64,000 bases of DNA from Chryseobacterium lactis (lineage in GTDB: Bacteria > Bacteroidota > Bacteroidia > Flavobacteriales > Weeksellaceae), in the NCBI RefSeq assembly GCF_003815875.1, contig NZ_CP033924.1, positions 5,022,001 to 5,086,000 on the forward strand. Reading direction: 5' to 3'. Every line of letters starts with the position of its first letter. The first letter of the stretch is position 1. Positions 35,183-44,340 of this stretch are shown in pieces. Below the pieces are notes generated by a model. The model was not told the DNA's origin. It was given only the letters and a program-made list of their open reading frames with translations, and did not search any database. The position numbers were made by a program, and so were the translations under genes.

Positions 35183-36542
35183 TATTCTGAGGTTTGAGAT
35201 TTAGATTGAGGAGAATTTCATTTTGGGGGATCGGCCAAAGTTTATGAAAATCCTTCCAGTTAGGCTTTGCAGTTGACAATAAATTGAGTTTATCCATTCT
35301 CTTCAGATCAAGAAACCTATGTCCTGTTTCAGTAAAGAATTCACGTCTATCTTCCAAAAGGATTTCATTAAGGAGATCAGCTTGGCTTAAGTTGGTTAAT
35401 GCCGCTAAACCTGCCCTTTGTCTTATCGAATTTAAATAAATAAGCCCTTCGGTGAGTTTACTCTGCTGAGCCAAAGATTCTGACAATAAAAGATAAGCTT
35501 CTTCCACCCTGAATATGATAGAATACTCATTAGCATTTGTATTATCGCGATTTTTGTATTTTTCAGCTCTATACCATATTGATCCATTATAGGATACTGA
35601 CGCCATCCAGTGCTGTTTTCTTAGGTCATTAGAGTTGAAGGAGTTTACGAGATTCATATTCAACGCATAAGAACTAGGCTTTGCATTTGAGAAATAGTAT
35701 AAGGTAGCCTGTTTCAGAGAAGCATTATTAATAGGTTTTAATTGCCAAAGAATGTGTTTACCTGACTTTTGAAATACTTTTGTTATATCGGTTTCTATTT
35801 GATAAAGCGAAGATTGGGTAATTTCTTTTAACAATTGTTCTGCCTGATTCCAATTTTTCTGTGCCATATAGATCTTTGCCAGTAGAAGCCTTGCTGTCAT
35901 TTTATTGGCATATATCCGTTCAGCATTTCGATAGTCATCCTGCAATAGTGTCAGGACCTGTTGAAGATCTTCTACCATTTTTTTCAATGCATCATTTGAA
36001 GGTGTTTTATTTAAAATCTGATTTATTGTGTAATCCGTTGTTTCAGGATATGGAATATCCCCCCAAAGTTGGTTCAAATAAAAAAACATTAACGTTCTAA
36101 TAAATAAAGCTTCTCCCTTCAAATACTTTTTGTCGGACATTGAAATCCCGTTAGATTTATCAACACCTTCAATAATAGCATTAGCTGTATAAATATGTTT
36201 AAAAGATGAAACCCAGATATTGTATACGGTTTGATTCGTGTCAGTTTGTTGGTTTAGATAAAGTTCCCTAGTTGGAGTAATCGTTGTACTGAATTCATCC
36301 AGTTCATCCGTATAAACGCCTAGGGCGGCATCAAGATTCACTCCTGAAATCGGGGAATTTGACATTACATCGGCATATAAAGCCGATAATGCAGCGTTAG
36401 CTGTTTGAAGATCCTGAAATACTTCGTTGCTGGCAATCTGATTATTCGGTAGATCAACGTCAATCAATTTTTCGCACGAAATCGAAAAATACAATGAGAA
36501 AGATGCGAGAATGCATGTGTATAAATATTTAAAATTTTTCAT
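35172..36542 (-). CDS. RagB/SusD-family lipoprotein (module B)
   Basis: A 456-residue outer-membrane lipoprotein with lipobox Cys23 (FSISC). It has the SusD layout: LKGEALFIRTLMFFYLNQLW near residues 139-158, TPR-like helices, and the C-terminal LEDRREFFTETGHRFLDLKR. It starts 11 bp after susC ends and overlaps the peptidase gene. It would bind the ligand at the mouth of the SusC barrel. Confidence 0.9.
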   Translation of the reverse strand: MKNFKYLYTCILASFSLYFSISCEKLIDVDLPNNQIASNEVFQDLQTANAALSALYADVMSNSPISGVNLDAALGVYTDELDEFSTTITPTRELYLNQQTDTNQTVYNIWVSSFKHIYTANAIIEGVDKSNGISMSDKKYLKGEALFIRTLMFFYLNQLWGDIPYPETTDYTINQILNKTPSNDALKKMVEDLQQVLTLLQDDYRNAERIYANKMTARLLLAKIYMAQKNWNQAEQLLKEITQSSLYQIETDITKVFQKSGKHILWQLKPINNASLKQATLYYFSNAKPSSYALNMNLVNSFNSNDLRKQHWMASVSYNGSIWYRAEKYKNRDNTNANEYSIIFRVEEAYLLLSESLAQQSKLTEGLIYLNSIRQRAGLAALTNLSQADLLNEILLEDRREFFTETGHRFLDLKRMDKLNLLSTAKPNWKDFHKLWPIPQNEILLNLNLKPQNNGY

Positions 36543-36553
36543 GAGATTAGAAA

Positions 36554-39500
36554 TTAAAAATTTAACTGTAGTCCGAAAGAGTATGTTCTTAAGGGAGGAA
36601 GAAAACCTGAGATTATTGCCTCTGGATCAACACCAAAGAATTTAGTCCATGTTATTAAATTCTGGCCCTGAAAGTAAATTTTAGCACTTTTAAAAGGACT
36701 TGACGACATCGGTATATTATAACCAAATTCTAGGTTTTTTAATCTTACAAAGGATGCATCTGAAACAGCAGCAGTACTTCCTTTAAATAAATTATGATTG
36801 AGCAAATTTTTTGATGCACTATAAGGCATATATGTTCCGTTAGGATTTTCGGCAGACCAAACATCCAGTACTTCCACAGGTTGGTTAACCATTGTACCCG
36901 GAAGAGGCATAATTGAATTTTGGTTATAGTTTTTCTTTTTGACGAATTGAAATAAAAAATATAAATCCCAATTTTTATATCGAATACTGTTATTTATGCC
37001 ACCAAAAAATTTAATTTGAAGATCTTCAATAACCTGACGGTCATCTGGAGAAGATATTTTGCCGTCTCCATTAAAATCAGTGAACTGATAAAGTCCTGTC
37101 TGCGGATTAATACCTTCCAATTGATATAGCTTAACAATCTGCGTTGAAGAGCCAATGGAATATTGACTTGCATAAGGTGAACCGGCTAGACCTGGAAATG
37201 ATAACAGTTTATTTTTAGGGAATGTTATATTAAGATTAGTTTCCCAATTAAAGTTCTTAGTTGAAACTGGTCTTGCATTTATTTCAAATTCCAGTCCGGT
37301 ATTCTGCACTGTAGCGTCCAGATTTGCTGTCACACTTGGAAATCCAGTTACGGCAGATAGTTGGTAGCCAACCAATTGATTTGAAGATCTATTACGATAA
37401 TATGCTAAATTAGTAGTAATACGGTTGTCCAAAAAACCTAGTTCAATTGCAGTTTCAAACTTTCTTGTTTTTTCCCAACTGTAATTGGGATTAAATAGTC
37501 TGGCAGGTAACAGTCCGGTAATTCCATTGTATATTAATGTTGAGGAAACATTATAATTATCCAAAAATTGAAAATCCCCGATATTATCACTTCCTGTCGA
37601 ACCATAGCTACCGCGAATCTTACCAAAAGATAACCATTTAGAATCCTTTAGAAAATTTTCCTTTGTAAAGATCCATGCGGCTCCCAACGCTCCAAAATTT
37701 GCAAATCTGTTATTAGGTCCAAAACGACTGCTCCCATCACGTCTACCAGTAACATTCAGGATATAACGATTTTTATACTGATAATTTAACCTACCAAATA
37801 ATGCGGCATATCTATATTCAATAGATGATTGGTCGCCCATTCTTATCGTTTTTGCAGCGGAAACATTTGTAATAAACTGATTGCTTTCAAATCCTATTCC
37901 TGTAATTTCATCAGTATTCCTAACATTTCTCTGAAAACTTCCCCCTATCAAAAAATCAATTTTATGGTTTCCCCAATTTTTTGACCAGTTTAATTGAGGT
38001 TCAATAATGAAAGAAAATATATCCTGATCTTTTTTTCTTGATTGTGAAGTTGCACTGGAAGCACCGCTTGCAAGGGATGGATTATTGACTGTATTGGGAA
38101 GTAGAGATAATTCATTTATTGCCGTGTAATTTAATCCTGCATTAATCTTAAATTTCATATCCGAGTAAAGCTTGTAATCAGCGTTTATATTAGTTTGAAA
38201 GAGCTTGGTATCGTTACTATAAGTGGCATTAAAGGCCGCTAAAGGATTGTTAAAAGTATTTCCGGCCCAATTTAAACTTCCATCTTCATTATAGAGCAGA
38301 GGTGATACAGGTGGTAGCGTATAACTACTGCCAGTAATATCAGTTCTAACAACATTGTTTTTCTGATTGGTAAACATATTAGATAAACTGAGCTGAAAGC
38401 GGTTATCCTTTGAACGATGTGACAGATTAGAATTAAAAGTATTGCTGAGATATTTATAACCTTGTCCAAAAGGAGTTGTCTGCTCATTGTGTCCGAGGCT
38501 GACTAAAAAACTGGTTGTTTCACTACCACCGCTCAATGAAAGTTGGGTGTTACTATAGGTTGCTTTGTTTCCGATCAATGTTTTTTCCCAATCTATTTCA
38601 TTGTTTCCCCAAGCGCCATTAAGATCATAGGCTGTTGCCGGATAGTTTACAACTCCGTCATTCAGGTAAGCTGTACGGCGCATGTTAAGGTATTGGTCCT
38701 TGTTTAATAATTTGAGGTTGGAAATAGCCTCACTTATACCGTAATTGGTTGTAAGTCGTACACTCAGTCTACCTGATTTACCTTTTTTAGTGGTTATTAA
38801 TATAACTCCGTTTGCTCCTCTGGAACCATAGATAGCAGTCGCATCAGCATCTTTTAGTACCTCAATGCTCTCGATATCACCCGGATTTATGCTATTTAAT
38901 GGATTAATCTTACCAGAAGGCATCACTGTAGCGCCGATTTGCGTGTTTTCAGCTGTTATTTCACTTAAAGGTACACCATCAACCACATAGAGTGGAAGAT
39001 TACCGTCAATCGAGGAATTCATACTTGTTCTTAAACTATTCTGTCCCCTGATCTGTATTGTAAACCCTCCACCGGGAATACCGGAATTTTGCGTGATATT
39101 AACTCCTGACATTCGGCCCTGCAAAGAGGATAATACATTCGTTACAGGCTGGTTTTCGATATCTTTTGCCTTAACCTTTGAAATACTTCCAGTGCTGTTC
39201 CTTTCGGTGACTTTATAGTATCCGGCATTTAAAGTGATTTCTTCAATTTTTGTTTCTTTACCCGCAAAAGACTCGGATTTTAATGTGTCAACAGGTAAAC
39301 TTTGATCTTGTGGAGTTATTTGGCTAATTGCTTTAATTTTCTTTTCGCGAATGACAACCGTATTATTAAAAATGGTTGTTTCAAAGGGTAATTCCTTGAA
39401 TAACTTCGCAAGGCAATCCATTAATAATTCGTTATTGCATTTTGTGCTTGGCACTTTGTAGTTTATAAATGACTTCTTTTTATAAGAAAAACGACGTATT

Positions 39501-39649
39501 TTATTTTCCTTCAAAAAGAGTTCAATTGCATCAACTGCGGGTAATGCTTCCGAATCATAATTTACTCTCATGGTAGAGAGATTCTCTTGGGCATTAAGAC
39601 CCTGCCATCCGATCAAAAAGAACACGGCGGCTTTGTACAAAATTTTCAT
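36554..39649 (-). CDS. SusC/RagA TonB-dependent transporter with STN domain (module B)
   Basis: A 1031-residue receptor with signal peptide (LYKAAVFFLIGWQGLNAQ). An STN domain (about 25-108) is visible (KEN...FETTIFNNTVVIREKK). Unlike module A it goes from the STN domain to the plug through a short linker, without a clear CarboxypepD_reg domain. The plug has the typical NVLSSLQGRMSGVNI and GPR-like IRGQNSLR, VLKDADATAIYGSRGANGV and TTKKGKSG. The barrel ends YSFGLQLNF. The STN domain again pairs with FecR and a sigma factor upstream. Confidence 0.92.
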   Translation of the reverse strand: MKILYKAAVFFLIGWQGLNAQENLSTMRVNYDSEALPAVDAIELFLKENKIRRFSYKKKSFINYKVPSTKCNNELLMDCLAKLFKELPFETTIFNNTVVIREKKIKAISQITPQDQSLPVDTLKSESFAGKETKIEEITLNAGYYKVTERNSTGSISKVKAKDIENQPVTNVLSSLQGRMSGVNITQNSGIPGGGFTIQIRGQNSLRTSMNSSIDGNLPLYVVDGVPLSEITAENTQIGATVMPSGKINPLNSINPGDIESIEVLKDADATAIYGSRGANGVILITTKKGKSGRLSVRLTTNYGISEAISNLKLLNKDQYLNMRRTAYLNDGVVNYPATAYDLNGAWGNNEIDWEKTLIGNKATYSNTQLSLSGGSETTSFLVSLGHNEQTTPFGQGYKYLSNTFNSNLSHRSKDNRFQLSLSNMFTNQKNNVVRTDITGSSYTLPPVSPLLYNEDGSLNWAGNTFNNPLAAFNATYSNDTKLFQTNINADYKLYSDMKFKINAGLNYTAINELSLLPNTVNNPSLASGASSATSQSRKKDQDIFSFIIEPQLNWSKNWGNHKIDFLIGGSFQRNVRNTDEITGIGFESNQFITNVSAAKTIRMGDQSSIEYRYAALFGRLNYQYKNRYILNVTGRRDGSSRFGPNNRFANFGALGAAWIFTKENFLKDSKWLSFGKIRGSYGSTGSDNIGDFQFLDNYNVSSTLIYNGITGLLPARLFNPNYSWEKTRKFETAIELGFLDNRITTNLAYYRNRSSNQLVGYQLSAVTGFPSVTANLDATVQNTGLEFEINARPVSTKNFNWETNLNITFPKNKLLSFPGLAGSPYASQYSIGSSTQIVKLYQLEGINPQTGLYQFTDFNGDGKISSPDDRQVIEDLQIKFFGGINNSIRYKNWDLYFLFQFVKKKNYNQNSIMPLPGTMVNQPVEVLDVWSAENPNGTYMPYSASKNLLNHNLFKGSTAAVSDASFVRLKNLEFGYNIPMSSSPFKSAKIYFQGQNLITWTKFFGVDPEAIISGFLPPLRTYSFGLQLNF

Positions 39650-39709
39650 ATTTTTGTAACGTATTTATAATTAATAATTCATCGAACAGTTATTGGTTGA
39701 ATACATTGG

Positions 39710-39729
39710 CCGACGGTCGCACCCGTCGG
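39710..39729 (-). promoter_or_regulatory. GC-rich hairpin between fecR and susC (module B)
   Basis: CCGACGG (39710-39716) / CCGTCGG (39723-39729) with a six-base loop, in an AT-rich spacer of 159 bp. It has the same place as the module A hairpin at 22657 but a different sequence, which suggests a kept function such as attenuation. Confidence 0.6.
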
Positions 39730-39808
39730 TCATTTTCTTATTCAACATTTAAATTTTCGGCTTCACGTGTCGTCACTGAGCGAGGGCATAATTAAAGCCC
39801 ATAGTTTT

Positions 39809-40615
39809 TCACTCCAATTGAAATGTTTTATCATTGATTTGTTTTATTTTGAAATCCAGCTGGAAAGCAATGATTTCAATAAGGGATTTAGCGGTAGAAT
39901 TAGTAGATGAAATCGTAATCTTAACCACCTTATCTTTATCAGGGATTATCATTTTTACGTTATAGGTTTCTTCTATGATTTGGGCTACTTTACTTAGTGA
40001 GCAATCGTTGAAGGATAAACTTGATTTAAGTTGAGATTCTGTTGACCGTGATGTGGCAGATATTCTTGCAACTTGTACAGTTCCCAAATTTGAAAACGTT
40101 TCTTTTGGTTTTAGTTCAAATGATTCGTTAGGTTTTTCAGATCTATAGACCAACACCTTACCTTCATACAGGTCAACACTGAAAGATTTTTCATTTTGAT
40201 AAATCTTAAAAACGGTTCCCAATACTTTAGTCTCATAATTTCTACCATGAACAATAAATGGATGTTCTTTTGATTTAGAAATTTTAAAGATTGCGTCTCC
40301 ATCAAGTGTAACTTCACGTGTATCTGAAGGAAATGACTTTTCAACAGTCAGCTTCGCTCCTTTTTGTAAAATTACTTCTGATTTGTCAGGCAGTAAGACC
40401 TTACGAGGATCAGAAACGGCCATATAGACATCTGGCTTAATCAAAAAATTATAGCCTAAAACGCTACCACTTAAAATCACGACTGCAGCAATGCCGCCGT
40501 ACATTATATTTTTACGATTTCTTTTTTGCTTTTCTTTACGACGAATAGCGATTAAAGCATTTGTCCATACTTTATTCTCTTCTTCCTCTGTGAGATAGGG
40601 AAAATTGTCTTTCAT
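39809..40615 (-). CDS. FecR-family anti-sigma factor (module B)
   Basis: A 268-residue protein, shorter than the module A FecR. Cytoplasmic part 1-35, membrane segment about 38-60 (IMYGGIAAVVILSGSVLGYN), FecR domain with LPDKSEVILQKGAKLTVEKS and LDGDAIFKISKSKEHPFIVH, and a C-terminal DUF4974-like domain (SFNDCSLSKVAQIIEETYNV). It holds the sigma factor encoded 87 bp upstream until the receptor signals. Confidence 0.9.
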   Translation of the reverse strand: MKDNFPYLTEEEENKVWTNALIAIRRKEKQKRNRKNIMYGGIAAVVILSGSVLGYNFLIKPDVYMAVSDPRKVLLPDKSEVILQKGAKLTVEKSFPSDTREVTLDGDAIFKISKSKEHPFIVHGRNYETKVLGTVFKIYQNEKSFSVDLYEGKVLVYRSEKPNESFELKPKETFSNLGTVQVARISATSRSTESQLKSSLSFNDCSLSKVAQIIEETYNVKMIIPDKDKVVKITISSTNSTAKSLIEIIAFQLDFKIKQINDKTFQLE

Positions 40616-40702
40616 AAAAGAGCCTTTATTATGTATAGGAGAACGGAGGAAAAAACCACACGGTTTTTATGAAAAATTAACTTATTTTATGATACTTTAA
40701 CA

Positions 40703-41227
40703 TCATTTAGTAATTTTCACTTTGTCTCTCAGGTAGATCATAGATTGATGTATATGCTTTTCAACCGTTCTTTTGGAGATATTGAAATTAGCGGCAATTT
40801 TCTCTTGCGTGACACCCTCTATTTTATTCATTTTGAAAATTTTTCTACGAAGCGGAGGAAATAACTCTTCAATTGCTGTTTCTATTTCTGAGAGATTTCG
40901 CTCCTTATTTTCTGCAATGATTAAATCTTCATGCGAAGTATCGGAAAAATGTAAGGGTAGATCGCTAGTTTTATCGATTTTTGCGTTCCTATAAAAATGT
41001 GCTATTTCCTGTTGGCAGGTTTTTACAACTATGCTTTCAATATTGCCAGCATCCAGTTTAGACCGATATTCCCATATATGAATAATGACATTCTGAAAGA
41101 CATCCAAAACATCGTCCCTATTATTGATCTTTTTATAAATGAGAGAAAATATTAGTGGATTAAATTTATGAAGAAGCTTATGATATTGTTGTTCTTCAAT
41201 TCTGATATGTCGGTTAAGAGACCACAT
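40703..41227 (-). CDS. ECF RNA polymerase sigma factor (module B)
   Basis: A 174-residue sigma-70-like protein. Region 2 is at about 22-80 (RDDVLDVFQNVIIHIWEYRS) and region 4 at about 118-168 (LFPPLRRKIFKMNKIEGVTQ, ISKRTVEKHIHQSMIYLRDK). It is first gene of the module B operon. The folded segment at 41438-41600 lies 210 bp upstream and could be part of its leader region or belong to the divergent gene. Confidence 0.9.
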   Translation of the reverse strand: MWSLNRHIRIEEQQYHKLLHKFNPLIFSLIYKKINNRDDVLDVFQNVIIHIWEYRSKLDAGNIESIVVKTCQQEIAHFYRNAKIDKTSDLPLHFSDTSHEDLIIAENKERNLSEIETAIEELFPPLRRKIFKMNKIEGVTQEKIAANFNISKRTVEKHIHQSMIYLRDKVKITK

Positions 41228-41437
41228 TGTGTTAATAGCAAAATTAGTAATTTTTTAATATATAATTAAATTTATCGAAATAATTTTTAATTATACTGGA
41301 AAAATATACCACAACATCAGCATTTTTCATAATTACATTCTCAACAATAAAACACTATTATCATTTGGAATATTTATTTCTAAAAAATTAATATATTAGC
41401 AGTCGGAATATTTAATAGAATATTAAGATATAAACGA
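41228..41437. other. AT-rich spacer upstream of the module B sigma gene
   Basis: No gene. Probably carries the sigma-gene promoter (minus strand). No repeat was noticed. Confidence 0.4.
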
Positions 41438-41600
41438 GCGTAAGCTATCGAAAATTTAATCTAAAGAAAACCGCTAATTTTCAAAAACAGATGCAATTCG
41501 ATAGACTTACGCCTGTGCCTACTATTGGCATGGGCTAAGTCTTTTCGGCATCTGGGTTCTTAGCGGTACCTCTTTAGACGATTGGCTTCAGTACCATGCC
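41438..41600. ncRNA. Candidate structured RNA or folded repeat element
   Basis: A 160-bp segment packed with nested complementary arms, G+C-richer than its surroundings. Nested set: 41461-41477 with 41560-41577 (CTAAAGA/TCTTTAG and CCGCTAA/TTAGCGG); CAGATGC 41488-41494 with GCATCTG 41548-41554; AGACTTACGCC 41503-41513 with GGGCTAAGTCT 41533-41543. A competing stem joins 41438-41451 (GCGTAAGCTATCGA) to 41498-41512, and GGCATGG 41527-41533 pairs with CCATGCC 41594-41600. No tRNA, rRNA or attC consensus is present. Strand and function are not determined. Confidence 0.5.
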
Positions 41601-41814
41601 TTTCTTTGTTTATCCCCAATAAATAGGTAAGAAAGATAATTAAACTTCCCAAAGTTTAAAATGCGACAGGTTCTGACGTTTTCCAGTTATAATTTCGCTC
41701 CATATATTTTTTGAATGAGAATTTAAAAGTAAAAATTCCGTGAAAATACCTAGAGCCGAAAAACATAAATAGAATTAAATTGCAAATCCCTCCGAAAAAA
41801 GCACAGTTATACCG
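41601..41814. other. Spacer before the toxin island
   Basis: No gene. Probably contains the promoter for the gene at 41815. A short inverted pair AAACTTCCCAAAGTTTAAA is seen near 41642-41660. Confidence 0.35.
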
Positions 41815-43200
41815 ATGAGATATATTATTATACTATTTTTTAATGTCAGTTCTATTTGTCTCGGACAAATACCCAAGTTTCCTGAAATGCCCCAAAAGAA
41901 TAATCTATTTAGGGTACAGGAAACACAGACGATCACTCCTGGTCGTTATAATCATTCTCGCATTAATTCCCATGCCGATCAACGTATAAATCAACAAGCA
42001 GATCAAGAACATATTAATAAGGAGGTTGAACGTCAGATTGCAGAGATAAGGGCCGAATCCTTCGCTAAGAACTTTAGGCTTGCTTCATTAGCAGATCAAA
42101 AAGGTACCTCTTCATATTATGCGGCTTATGAAAATCTGTCACAACTTGATCCCGAAAGCTATTCCATAGCAGATGCTGTTTTTATAGTTGAAAATGCTTA
42201 TTACGATAACAATAAAAACTTCCATGAATCTTACCAAAATCAAATCCAAAAAGCAACTAATATTATAAGAAATGATTTAAAGAAAAACGGAGTGGAAGAT
42301 TCTGACAACGTTTCCAAGAATCTATCAATTTTTAGGTATTTCGCGGAGGACAGTAAACAGAATGGGAAAGTAGTTCATAAGGCTATGAAATACGATTTTG
42401 ACGATTATATGGGCGCCAAAGATTATTCAAAAATGTTTGTGTCTAAACTGATGAAAACCAATTCTGGTCAGTGTCATTCAATGCCATTACTATATCTAAT
42501 ATTAGCAGAACAAATTGGAGCGGATGCATATTTGGTAATGTCTCCGAATCACTCCTATATCAGATTTAAAAATGATGATGGAGAAATACTAAGTATTGAA
42601 TTGACCAATGGAATGTTTTCTGCCAATTCCTTTGTACTCAATTCAGGATATATTAAAGCAGAGGCATTAAAGAATAAGCTATACATGCAAAACTTAAATA
42701 AACGGGAAGTTTTATCGCAGACATATGTGGATTTAGCAAGTGGTTATATACATAAATTTGGTTATGATGAATTCGTTTCTAAGGTTCTTGATAAGGCTTT
42801 GCTTTTAAATCCACAGAATATCAATGCGACTTTATGGAAAAGCAATACGGATCAAGTTCGTTTTATGCAGTCTTGCGCGAGATTTGGAATTGACCCTCAG
42901 ATTAAGGAGCAGCTGCAAAATATCCGTAATTACCCACCATTGGAAGACCAATTTCGTCAAATAAATTTGAGCTTTGACTATATTGATCAATCGGGGTTTT
43001 CCCAGATGCCACTGGATCAATATGAAAAATGGCTCAGCTCATTAAGAAGTACTGAGAACAAACAAAAAAGTGATGAAATTGCGGAAAGGATCAAAATTTT
43101 AAACGCGCAAAAGCAGAGAGAAGCTCAAAATAAACCAAAACCTATCTTACCTAAAAAAGAATCCCCAAAGATTTACAAAATTCCAAAGGAATTTTTATAA
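41815..43200 (+). CDS. Secreted protein with Cys/His pair, paralog of the 47523 gene
   Basis: A 461-residue exported protein (signal peptide MRYIIILFFNVSSICLGQ). After a polar linker, residues 115-350 align by eye with the protein at 47523: VENAYY, YDFDDYMG, FVSKLMKTNSGQCHSMPLLY, SPNHSYIRF, and a closing TPR-like part. Cys220 and His246 are separated by 26 residues, exactly as Cys151/His177 in the paralog. The context G-x-C ... N-H-x-Y-I recalls transglutaminase-like or other Cys-His hydrolase folds; that is inference. The C-terminus is Lys/Pro-rich. It starts the toxin island and is 25 bp ahead of the Rhs toxin. Confidence 0.65.
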   Translation: MRYIIILFFNVSSICLGQIPKFPEMPQKNNLFRVQETQTITPGRYNHSRINSHADQRINQQADQEHINKEVERQIAEIRAESFAKNFRLASLADQKGTSSYYAAYENLSQLDPESYSIADAVFIVENAYYDNNKNFHESYQNQIQKATNIIRNDLKKNGVEDSDNVSKNLSIFRYFAEDSKQNGKVVHKAMKYDFDDYMGAKDYSKMFVSKLMKTNSGQCHSMPLLYLILAEQIGADAYLVMSPNHSYIRFKNDDGEILSIELTNGMFSANSFVLNSGYIKAEALKNKLYMQNLNKREVLSQTYVDLASGYIHKFGYDEFVSKVLDKALLLNPQNINATLWKSNTDQVRFMQSCARFGIDPQIKEQLQNIRNYPPLEDQFRQINLSFDYIDQSGFSQMPLDQYEKWLSSLRSTENKQKSDEIAERIKILNAQKQREAQNKPKPILPKKESPKIYKIPKEFL

Positions 43201-43225
43201 CTGATAATCAAGAAACAAATAAATT

Positions 43226-44317
43226 ATGAGAAAGATTTTATTTTGTGTTTTCCTGTTTCTTATGTGCTTTTCGCAAGCGCAGGAAAAACAAAAGAAAAAA
43301 CACACAAAAGAAAAAGAATGGGTAAACCCCGTTAAATTGACAAAAGAAGAGCGATCCCGCCCCTATATGTCGGAAGTGCTTAAGACAAGAGATAGCTTAA
43401 GTCCTGCCGAAGCCGAAAGAAGAAGAAAAAATATAGAAGCAGGAAACCCATTTAAAAAATATGGTTACTACCCCAAGGTAGCTACATTAAGTAAGGGAAA
43501 ATACCTTGAATTTCATGATCAGGACAGTATTGTTACGATAGGATCAGTAAAATTCAACGTCAAAAAAGGTGAGGTTGTTGATTTCATTGAAGTAGATCTT
43601 GAAGATCCGGACGCACAACCGATCGGTGATACACATGGACGCTGGATGAGTCCTGACCCCCTGAGTGAAGAGTTCCCAAGTTGGAGCCCTTACAGTATGT
43701 CCTTCAATAACCCTGTAAGATTTAAAGATCCCACAGGTTTAGCGCCGGAAGATGCTACTGAGTGTTGTTGGTGGCTACGTTTAATGCCGTTATTTGAAGA
43801 ATCGTCAATTAAACCGAACATAATTGAAACAGTTACCAAGACTGGTGAAGTAGGAACAAAGCAAAGTGAAGCCGTAACAAAAGCTCAGCAGGAACATTTC
43901 AATTTTGGTAGATATGTTGAAGAAAAACAGCTTGCGGAAATGGGAAAGGAGAAAAATACCAAAACCTATGAATACACCGATCCTAAGACTGGAAAGACCG
44001 GAAAAACTATACCCGACGCAATGACAGATGAAGGGGGAACTGTGGAAATAAAGCATGTTGCCAAACAATCGTTTACAAAACAGCTTAGGGGCCAGCAGGA
44101 AATTTCAAAAGCAAGTGGACAGGAAGCTATTTTGAAAATTAATGAATCTGCAAAACTAAGCGAACCGCTTAAAAATTCCGGTATTAATATTCAACGCTAT
44201 ACGCCTCCTGCAAAACCCAAAATTGATAATCTTAGAGTTACACCTGCTCCTGCTCCTAAGCTTATTCCTGTACCAAAACCTAAAGATCCCTGTGGTGGTG
44301 TTCCTGGGTGCACATAG
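43226..44317 (+). CDS. Short Rhs-core polymorphic toxin with REase-type nuclease tail
   Basis: A 363-residue protein with a signal peptide (FCVFLFLMCFSQAQ). Residues 134-175 are the RHS-repeat-associated core (GRWMSPDPLSEEFPSWSPYS, FNNPVRFKDPTG). The tail (about 225-330) fits the Tox-REase-7 type nuclease: GRYVEEKQLAEMG, IPDA with Asp264, VEIKH with Glu274/Lys276, then TKQLRGQQEIS. These give a PD-(D/E)xK-like active site. The long YD-repeat shell of ordinary Rhs toxins is absent, so this is a mini-Rhs or a remnant that still has signal, core and toxin. The end is Pro-rich. Likely immunity genes follow directly. Confidence 0.8.
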   Translation: MRKILFCVFLFLMCFSQAQEKQKKKHTKEKEWVNPVKLTKEERSRPYMSEVLKTRDSLSPAEAERRRKNIEAGNPFKKYGYYPKVATLSKGKYLEFHDQDSIVTIGSVKFNVKKGEVVDFIEVDLEDPDAQPIGDTHGRWMSPDPLSEEFPSWSPYSMSFNNPVRFKDPTGLAPEDATECCWWLRLMPLFEESSIKPNIIETVTKTGEVGTKQSEAVTKAQQEHFNFGRYVEEKQLAEMGKEKNTKTYEYTDPKTGKTGKTIPDAMTDEGGTVEIKHVAKQSFTKQLRGQQEISKASGQEAILKINESAKLSEPLKNSGINIQRYTPPAKPKIDNLRVTPAPAPKLIPVPKPKDPCGGVPGCT

Positions 44318-44340
44318 TTTAAAAAGTATTATATTTATTT

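Noticed and set aside
41438..41600. Integron attC site or tRNA
   Set aside because: No RYYYAAC/GTTRRRY ends as in attC, and no T-arm GGTTCGAAT-type sequence or CCA context as in a tRNA.
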